The notes beneath the pieces are model-generated. The model saw nothing but the letters and a program-made list of their open reading frames with translations. It searched no databases and had not been told where the DNA came from. From Monoplex corrugatus (taxonomy: Eukaryota > Mollusca > Gastropoda > Littorinimorpha > Ranellidae), in NCBI GenBank assembly GCA_030674185.1, contig JAPXFY010000026.1:33892167-33956166 (forward strand): 64,000 nucleotides of DNA, in the 5' to 3' direction. This document shows, one piece after another, positions 56,848 through 64,000 of the stretch. The position numbers and the translations under genes were made by a program. The first letter of the stretch is position 1, and each line of letters begins with the position of its first letter.

Positions 56848-56930
56848 CATTGGTGGTGGTGGTGGTGGTGGTGATGGTGGTGGTGGTGGTGGTAGTAGTA
56901 GAAGAAGAACTAGTAGTAGTAGTAGTAGTG
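56848..56930. repeat. (GGT)n and (TAG)n trinucleotide tract
   Basis: About 14 GGT units with one GAT, then AGT/TAG and AGA units. Confidence 0.95.
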
Positions 56931-57017
56931 CCTCGGCAAATAGACAATCCGGCTTTCGCTCTGTTGGGGCTGAGGATTAAACGTCAGTGTTGTCATATTC
57001 TTTTCTGATCTTTCCTT

Positions 57018-57132
57018 TCTTCTCTCTCTCTCTCTGTCTCTCTCTGTCTCTCTCTCTGTCTCTCTCTCTCTCGCTCTCGCTCTCTATGTCTCTGTCTCTC
57101 GCTCTCTCTGTCTCTCTCCTCTCGCTCTCTCT
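57018..57132. repeat. (CT)n microsatellite with GTCT/GCTC variants
   Basis: About 115 bases of interrupted CT. Confidence 0.95.
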
Positions 57133-57410
57133 TACACAGGGAGAAGAGTGGCAGAATAGTGCAGACATTCGCCTGCCAATAACTAAACTCGAGGTTCCAG
57201 GGTTCACTCCCCGTAGAGGCGAGACTTTTCTTTTCAGTTTGACCAGAAAATCGAACTGAACGTCTAGTCCTTTGGAAGGGGACGGAAAACGAGTCGGACC
57301 CGTGTGCCTTCTGGCTGCGCACGCCCAAGATACCACGGCAGTTGAAGGTCGTGAAGAGCAGGGCATTGCCCGGCTCCCTTGGTATAAAACATTGGAGAGT
57401 TAGGTTGATT
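57133..57410 (+). mobile_element. tRNA-headed SINE
   Basis: GTGGCAGAATAGTGCAGACA (A-box region), AGGTTCCAGGGTTCACTCCC (B-box region), then CAGTTTGACCAGAAAATCGA, CTGAACGTCTAGTCCTTTGG and GGACCCGTGTGCC. The order of body motifs matches gastropod SINEs as I recall them. Confidence 0.7.
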
Positions 57411-57786
57411 TCCCAGGTCCCTCCCCTTGAAGAGCACTTAGCCTTCTTGCCTTTCTGAAGTCTTGGTAAAAAACAAAAAGTGAATATGAATATGAATCTG
57501 AAGCGAGGGAGAGGGGATGGGCGCCGCCCTCGTGGTGCTGGCCCCGGGAAAAGTTGAGGTCTCTGTCACCTCACTCCTCTACGACCTCATGACTATGGAA
57601 CTATCTATTAAATACGCGTTCTTATTCTTTTTTCGTCTTTTTTTTCTGGCTCCTGTTTGCTTGAATGCGGGCAGTCACACTTGTTTTGTATAGAAGAGGA
57701 AGATTATCAGAATGGTTTCACCACCTTGTCTTTACCCTGTAGATGGACAATTTAGTGAGAATAAAGGCCACGTCAGTTCATTTAAC

Positions 57787-58156
<370 letters not shown>

Positions 58157-58159
58157 AGG

Positions 58160-58740
58160 AGGAGAGAATTGGAGACACAAGTTTGGTAGATGTTAGTTTA
58201 TAATTTCATTTTATTAATGAAGACAAGTGCCATCATACAAAAAAGTTCACAGACAGAAGAACAACAAATCCTGCTGTTAATAAAAAAAAAAGCAAAACAA
58301 CATTAAAATCAACGTAAAAGCGCTCACAAATGTGATATGTTTATTCAATCACAGTAGCAACAACAATGATAAAAATGTATATGATATATACATTTAGAAG
58401 CCATGTAAAACATATGCATTCAAAACAACTGTAAGAATAAAAAAAAAGTGACTGACTTTGTGAAAGAAACAGTCCATGTGCAGTCATTTAACCGGGAAAC
58501 TCTGCATTAAGACTTTAAACATTTTCCATTGAAAACTATAACTAAAATGTAGCTATTGTATAAAAGAAAAAGCCATATACATTCCATTTAAATGCTAAAC
58601 AATGCGTTAAGTATTAACCATTTTCCAATGGAAAATCTGAATTATACGTTATTAACACGACAGAAAAGGAAATCAGAACAAATTTGTGAAAAAGCAAACA
58701 CAAAAGCTGCATGTAGCAACAACAATAACAGCAGCAAGAA
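58160..58740. other. No gene seen
   Basis: AT-rich DNA. TTTTCCATTGAAAACT and TTTTCCAATGGAAAATCT form a loose repeat about 100 bases apart. Confidence 0.4.
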
Positions 58741-58741
58741 T

Positions 58742-58802
58742 AACAACAACAACAACAACAATAATAATATAGTAATAATAATAATAATAATAACAATAAT
58801 AA
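58742..58802. repeat. (AAC)n and (AAT)n microsatellite
   Basis: Trinucleotide tract immediately left of the 36-bp array. Confidence 0.95.
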
Positions 58803-60622
58803 GAGAGTCAAAGGGTTACTGCAGGTAGCTGGTGGACAGGTGAGGGAGTGAAAGGGTCATTGCAGGAAGCTGGTGGACAGGGTGAGGGATTGAAAGGGTC
58901 ATTGCAGGAAGCTGGTGGACAGGATGAGGGAGTGAAAGGGTCATTGCAGGAAGCTGGTGGACAGGGAGTGAAAGAGTCATTGCAGGAAGCTGGTGGACAG
59001 GGAGTGAAAGGGTTACTGCAGAAAGCTGGTGGACAGGGAGTGAAAGGGTTACTGCAGGAAGCTGGTGGACAGGGAGTGAAAGGTTACTGCGGGAAGCTGG
59101 TAGATAGGGTATGAAAGGATACTGCAGGAAGCTGGTGAACAGGGTGTAAAGGGTTACTGCAGGAAGCTGGTGGACAGGGTGTTAAAGGATTACTGCAGGA
59201 AGCTGGTGGACATGGTGTTAAAGGGTTACTGCAGGAAGCTGGTGGACAGGGAGTGAAAGGGTTACTGCAGGAAGCTGGTGGACAGGGATGTGAAAGGGTT
59301 ACTGCAGGAAGCTGGTGGACAGGGGTTGAAAGGGTTACTGCAGGAAGCTGGTGGACAGGGTGTGAAAGGGTTACTGCAGGAAGCTGGTGGACAGGGTGTG
59401 AAAGGGTTACTGCAGGAAGCTGGTGAAGGGTAAAGGGTTACTGCAGGAGCTGTGGAAGGGTGTTAAAGGGTTACTGCAGGAGCTGGTGGACAGGGTGTGA
59501 AAGGGTTACTGCAGGAAGCTGGACGGTGAAAGGGTTACTGCAGGAACTGGTGAAGGGTGTAAAGGGTTACTGCAGAAGCTGGTGGACAGGGTGTTAAAGG
59601 GTTACTGCAGGAAGCTGGTGGACAGGGTGTGTAAAGGGTTACTGCAGGAAGCTGGTGGACAGGGTGTAAAGGGTTACTGCAGGAAGCTGGTGGAAGGGTG
59701 TAAAGGGTTACTGCAGGAAGCTGGTGGACAGGGAGTGAAAGGGTTACTGCAGGAAGCTGGTGGACAGGGAGTTGAAAGGGTTACTGCAGGAAGCTGGTGG
59801 ATGGGTGAAGATGCAGGAGTGGAGTGAAAGGGTTATCATTGAAGGATAAGCTGGTGGACAGGGAGTGAAAGGGTTAATGCAGGAAGCTGGTGGATCAGGG
59901 TGTAAAGGGTTACTGCAGGAAGCTGGTGGACAGGGTGTGTAAAGGGTTACTGCAGGAAGCTGGTGGAAGGTGTTAAAGGGTTACTGCAGGAAGCTGGTGG
60001 ATAGGGTGTTAAAGGGTTATGCAGGAAGCTGGTGACAGGGTGTTAAAGGGTTAATGCAGGAAGCTGGTGACAGGTGTTAAAGGGTTACTGCAGGAAGCTG
60101 GTGGATACGGTGTTAAAGGGTTACTGCAGGAAGCTGGTGGAGTCAGGGAAGGAAATGAAAGGTTACTGCGGGAAAAGCTGGTGGAAGGGGAGGAGAGAAA
60201 GAGTACTGCAGGAACCTGGACGTGGACAGGGAGAGGAAAATGAAAGAGCTACTGCAGAAAGCTGGTGGAAAGGGTGAGGGATGAGAGAAGCTACTACAGG
60301 AAGCTGGTGAACAGGGTGAGGGAGTGAAAGGGTTACTGCAGGAAGCTTGTGAACAGGACGAGGAGTCAAAGGGTTACTGCAGGAAGCTGGTGGACAGGCT
60401 GAGGAATGAAAGGGTCACTGCAGGGAGCTGGTGGATAGTGTGTTAAAGGGTTACTGCAGGGAGCTGGTAGACAGGGAGAGGGAGTCAAAGGTTACACAAG
60501 AAACTGGTGGACAGGATGAGGGTGTGAAAAGGATTACTGAAGAAAGATAATCGATAAAGAAGTGAAAGGATTACTGCAGGAAGCTGGTGGACAGGGTGAG
60601 GGAGTGAAAGACGTAAAGCGAG
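58803..60622. repeat. 36-bp tandem array, about 50 units, derived from the TTAA element arm
   Basis: Central units read AAAGGGTTACTGCAGGAAGC then TGGTGGACAGGGTGTG. Units near both ends are longer and keep GGTGAGGGAGT, exactly the TTAA element arm (GGTGGATAGGGTGAGGGAGT, CAAAGGGTTA). The array lies 3' of the chitin-binding gene (stop at 60783). Confidence 0.93.
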
Positions 60623-60639
60623 AGACCAACACCGACCAA

Positions 60640-60775
60640 TACCCCCCCCCCCCCTAAAAAACAAAAACAGCAACAACAACAAAAAACAACCAAATAAACC
60701 AAACCAAACCAAACCAAACCAAAACAAACAATCAACAACAAAAAAACCCAAACCAATCAAAACAAAAACATGGAG
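60640..60775. repeat. C run and AAACC-type low complexity
   Basis: About 13 C, then AACAACAAC and AAACCAAACC repeats, just downstream of the chitin-binding stop codon. Confidence 0.85.
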
Positions 60776-60782
60776 CCGAGAA

Positions 60783-61016
60783 TCACGGGTATCCACAAGC
60801 TTTCTGGCCAGCCTTCCACACCTCCCCTGACGGGCAATGCATGAGGTAGGCCTCGTGGTAGCTGTTACACTGGATGAAGGCAGTAGGGTCCTTGGCCAAA
60901 GGGAAGTAATCGGCACCGCCCGTGCAAGGGTTGGGGATGTTAAAGTCTCTCTGATTGGTCATTGCGTTCACGATGACGCCCATGTACACGCACTGTGTTA
61001 TGGCTTGGTTCCATAC
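60783..61016 (-). CDS. Terminal exon of a chitin-binding (CBM14/peritrophin-A) protein
   Basis: The acceptor is TTATTGACAG, followed by 77 codons and TGA at 60785-60783. The exon starts VWNQAITQCVYMGVIVNAMT and ends with a CBM14-like module: NPC, a 15-residue loop, IQC, ten residues, MHCPSGEVW, and KACGYP. CBM14 domains are extracellular chitin binders found in mollusc shell matrix, gut and defence proteins. The usual six cysteines are reduced: the second (in DPTAF) and the sixth (after the stop) are both missing. In the known pairing those two bond to each other, so the remaining four could still form both other disulfides. Upstream exons are not firmly placed; the region 61600-62450 has candidate coding. 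The start of the gene is not visible. Confidence 0.8.
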   Translation of the reverse strand, partial: VWNQAITQCVYMGVIVNAMTNQRDFNIPNPCTGGADYFPLAKDPTAFIQCNSYHEAYLMHCPSGEVWKAGQKACGYP

Positions 61017-61181
61017 CTGTCAATAACGTATTAAAAAAAAAAAAGTTATGGGATATTGTGTAATCAGTGTTCTATATTAAAATAAATGCATCTATAAAGT
61101 TAAGTCTGCTGCGTTAAATCTAAAAACAAAACCAAACCAAGAAAACAAAACAAAAGCAACAACAACAAAAATCGCAACAGG

Positions 61182-61546
61182 CAGCCGAGATGTGGTTTCT
61201 AAGAAGAATGTTGAGAGTTCCATGGACAGCAAAGAAAACAAACGAGACAGTCTTGATGGAAGCAGATGCAAGAAGATCATTCATAAGGAAGATTAGGAAA
61301 AGACAGGCAATCTAGGCCATTTTATGAAGAAAGGGGAATTAGAGCACCTGGTCACAACAGGAAAGCTGGAGGGAAAGAGAGCAGCAGGTAGACCCAGGGA
61401 AAAAATATAGGATGGACTTGCAGAGTGGCTGAAGACAGAGAGGGTGGAAGATGTGCTCGCGGCAAGGGATAGATGCATATGGAGGGCCATGATCGCCAAC
61501 GCCATATGGCAAGGTACTTGATAATGATGATGATGATGATGATGAT
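61182..61546 (+). mobile_element. RTE LINE 3' fragment E
   Basis: GGCAGCCGAGATGTGGTTTC through CTTGATGGAAGCAGATGCAA to (GAT)n at 61522-61545. It is flanked by diverged copies of a 55-base segment (61053-61104 and 61545-61598). Confidence 0.85.
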
Positions 61547-61600
61547 ATTGTGAAATCAGTGTTCTACATTAACATGAATGTATCTGTAAAGTTAAATCTT

Positions 61601-62010
61601 GATATCCATTTGTTCAGCAGGATAGCTGTGTCCCAGGGATTGCCATTCGGTTTGTAGGCAGGGTGACTGGTGGCTGGGTCCGAGTGGGTCACACGACGCA
61701 TGGACAGCTCCCCACCCCCATCCCCACCCCCCTTGGCTTCATGAAATGACTATCCAGTAGCGTCGGGGACTTGGAAGGTGATTGTCCGGAGAGTGGCGGG
61801 GCATTGGTGCTCAGGGTCCCATCCGCACCCACGTAGTATTTCTTGTTGGCTCTGGCTTGTGGCTCGGCCACTGACTTCAGGAAATCAGGCCTGATGACTA
61901 CAGGGAGAGGCTTGCTGGTTGCTCGTAGAGACGGCGGACTTGTGATCCCGTTCGGGGCATGTCGGACCGTGCTGGATGATGGAAGGATGGGCTGTGTCTG
62001 GAGCATCATG
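61601..62010 (-). CDS. Possible linker exon of the chitin-binding gene
   Basis: The minus strand is open with a Ser/Pro/Thr-rich sequence (NKKYYVGADGTLSTNAPPLS and neighbours). A second overlapping frame at 61610-61700 contains YKPNGNPWDTAILLNKW. Position (just upstream of the CBM14 exon, same strand) and composition suggest a low-complexity linker, but I cannot fix the splice sites. Part of the segment is duplicated at 62300-62460. Confidence 0.35.
61643..61860 (-). repeat. Duplicated block, copy 1
   Basis: Shares CATTCGGTTTGTA, TCATGAAATGACTATCCAGT, GGTGATTGTCCGGAGAGTG and GGTCCCATCCGC with 62300-62460, in the same order and orientation. Confidence 0.8.
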
Positions 62011-62431
62011 CCTGGCCACTTTCGCAGCCGTTCAAACAGCCCCTATGGTTGAAGTAAGGCAACGTTGGGACCTTCCAACTGCTAAGTATCGAGAATGTGG
62101 TAGGGTGGTGGTGGGGTGGGGGGGGTGGGGGTGGAGGGAGCCGGTGGCTGTGAGATCTTGTGGCGGGTCGGGCTGCCTGAAAGAGAGATGAAGACCAGAA
62201 TGTGGCGAGAGAGGGATCTTCCATTCTCTCTCGGTCCGGAGGCTGGGCTGGACCTGGTTGGGGTGTGTTGTGTGGCTGTGTCCTGGGGTTTGTCATCTCC
62301 CCACCTTGCCATTCGGTTTGTAAATAAGATAAATGATGACTGGGTCCAAATGAGTCATGCTTGATGAAATGACTGTCGAGTGGAGTCGGGGGCTTAAGAG
62401 GTGATTGTCCGGAGAGTGCTCCTGGTCCCAT
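62006..62431 (-). CDS. Duplicate of the linker-like block, Pro/His-rich frame
   Basis: A 141-codon open frame with LSGQSPLKPPTPLDSHFIK near its start, a near repeat of LSGQSPSKSPTLLDSHFMK at 61.75 kb, followed by proline- and histidine-rich low complexity. It may be a duplicated exon or noncoding duplication. Confidence 0.25.
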   Translation of the reverse strand: MGPGALSGQSPLKPPTPLDSHFIKHDSFGPSHHLSYLQTEWQGGEMTNPRTQPHNTPQPGPAQPPDRERMEDPSLATFWSSSLFQAARPATRSHSHRLPPPPPPPPHHHPTTFSILSSWKVPTLPYFNHRGCLNGCESGQA

Positions 62432-62460
62432 CCGCGCCCTCGTGGTGTTTCTTATTGGTT
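62300..62460 (-). repeat. Duplicated block, copy 2
   Basis: Second copy of 61643-61860, more compact (the intervening G-rich stretch is absent), about 660 bases away. Confidence 0.8.
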
Positions 62461-62675
62461 TTCCCCCACCCCTCGTTTTTGTTTCGTTTGTTAGTTTGTT
62501 TGCATTGGATTACACCTAGTGCCATAAGCTATGATTCTGGATGTGCTTTTACTCCAAGCGTTGTTACACTGCCTAGGTTACTGGTCGTGTTGGTATTCGA
62601 GAAAATGAAATAAGCTGACTGCATTATCAAAAACGCCAAAAAGGAAAAGATGCGTAAATCTTTCATCCTTTATCA

Positions 62676-63110
62676 TTGTCATCATCAGGTGCCTTGCGCA
62701 TGGCTTTGGCGATCATGGACTTCCATCTGTCTCTATCTCTTGTTGCCCCAAGCATCTCCTCCACCCTCCTCGTCTTCAGCCACTCCGCAAGTCCGTCTAG
62801 CATTTTCTCCCTGGGTCTACCTGGTGCTCTTTCCCTCCAGCTTTCCCGTTGTGACCAGGTGCTCCAAATCCCCTTCCTCATAAAATGGCCTATAAATGTT
62901 GCCTGTCTTTTCCTAATCTTCCTTATGAGTGATCTACTTGTGCCTGCCTCCATCAAGACTGTCTCGTTTGTTTTCTTTGCTGTCCATAGAACTCTCAACA
63001 TTTTTCTTAGAAACCACATCTCGGCTGCCTCAATCTTGCTCTGGCTTTGCTTGCTGACTGTCCACGCCTCACATCCCCTGTCTTCTTTGGAAGTGCAATG
63101 AAAATTGATT
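62676..63110 (-). mobile_element. RTE LINE 3' fragment F
   Basis: The minus strand encodes EAWTVSKQSQSKIEAAEMWF, LRKMLRVLWTAKKTNETVLM, then the GRPREKMLDGLAEWL end, almost unbroken. Tail TCATCATCAGGTG at the left. Confidence 0.88.
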
Positions 63111-63353
63111 TTGAAATATCTTTGGGGATTTTTCCAGTGTCGTAAATTTCCTTTATACAGATTTGAAACCCAAAGTAAAAACATGTGAAAAAATCTGTGG
63201 CAAAAGCACTGAATCAACCAGACAGACAACATACTCTCCCCACCCCCCCAAATCTGCCCGATCTGAAACAGTTCCTCCCATCTGTTTTGGGGAACAGGGC
63301 AGGAACGAGACAGTGTTATGCAGACTACACACGGATCACACATCGTAGGTTCA

Positions 63354-64000
63354 GTCATCATCATCATTATATGCCCTGCCGCATGGCATTGGCCATCATG
63401 GCCCTCCATATGAATCTATCCTTTGTCGCTGTAAGTACATCTTCCACCCTCTCTGTCCTCAGCCACCCTGCAAGTTCGTCCAATATTTTCTCCCTGGGTC
63501 TACCTGGTGTTCTCTTTCCCTCCAGCTTTCCTGCTGTGACCAGGTGCTCTAATTCCCCCCTTTCCTCATAAAATGGCCTATACGCTCGTAAATGTTGTTT
63601 GTCTTTTCCTAATGTTTATCAATGATCTTCTTGCGCCTCCTTCCATCAAGACTGTCTCGTCTGTCCATGGAACTGTCAATGTTCTTCTTAGAAACCAATT
63701 TCGGCTGCCTCAATCTTGTTCTGGCTTTCCGTGTTGACTGTCCACGCCTCGCAACCGTAGAACATTATCGGTTCTATTAACGTTCAAAAATTCTCTTCCT
63801 GATGTTAATTGATAGGCGTTTGTTGGTACGAACGCCTTTCATCTTCTTGAATGCTGTTTTGGCTTGGCCGATTCTGCTGGCTATTTCTGATGTGAATCTA
63901 CCATCTGGTGAGATGACCGTTCCCAGATATTTAAAGTTGCTGTTATTTTGCATGAGGAGATTTCTTGATTTTTTTTTTACTGATTACCATGACTTCAGTC
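63354..64000 (-). mobile_element. RTE LINE copy G, cut by the window end
   Basis: Same family as F, with the 3' tail TCATCATCATCATTATATGC at the left. It continues through the AEMWF and CPRTILF-type region and beyond the segment matching 21890-22140. It has small deletions. More of the reverse transcriptase may lie to the right. Confidence 0.85.

Noticed and set aside
58848..59114. Gly-rich frame (LQEAGGQGVKG repeats) and the frames at 59582-60277
   Set aside because: Translation of the 36-bp array; frame changes with each irregular unit.

Overview
This is eukaryotic, repeat-rich DNA, most likely from a marine snail (Gastropoda, probably Caenogastropoda). It shows short exons with canonical GT/AG borders separated by multi-kilobase introns, very dense CA/GA/TA microsatellites, tRNA-headed SINEs whose bodies I remember from gastropod genomes, RTE and CR1/L2-type LINE relics, and a Tc1 transposon. 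There is no bacterial-style operon. The taxon is inferred from the repeats and is not proven.

The main gene lies on the minus strand and spans about 32.8 kb (46959 down to 14192). I assembled 11 coding exons by hand. Every splice phase joins, and the result is a 349-residue WD-repeat PROPPIN of the WIPI4/WIPI3 type (WDR45/WDR45B), an autophagy protein that binds phosphoinositides and ATG2. Its first coding exon has an in-frame stop just before the ATG. Its introns hold almost everything else in the left three quarters of the window. Intron 3 has a 40 kb minisatellite and a degenerate repeat field. Intron 4 has the Tc1 element. Intron 8 has a 3.7 kb, 44-bp satellite, an RTE relic and a 4.4 kb insertion. 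Intron 10 has decoy copies of a splice donor. Upstream at 52.56-52.91 kb is a CpG-rich patch that could be a promoter.

Right of the gene (53-64 kb) there is a dense microsatellite zone (53.6-58.2 kb), a 5'-truncated but open LINE (55.2-56.5 kb), a 36-bp tandem array (58.8-60.6 kb), and the last exon of a minus-strand chitin-binding (CBM14/peritrophin) protein (60783-61016). Its upstream region carries a duplicated exon-like block, and three RTE copies fill much of 61.2-64.0 kb. Left of the gene (1-14 kb) I see only repeats and a few unassigned coding-like stretches, chiefly at 9137-9543.

The most unusual system is a palindromic TTAA-bordered element family. Its copies contain the same terminal module four times (two pointing right, two left). 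One copy is split at its internal TTAA by a 4.4 kb insertion with its own coding relic. One arm of the element has been amplified head-to-tail into the roughly 50-unit array beside the chitin-binding gene. A related TTAA element sits inside an RTE reading frame. Several of these repeats lie within 40 bases of WDR45-like splice sites.
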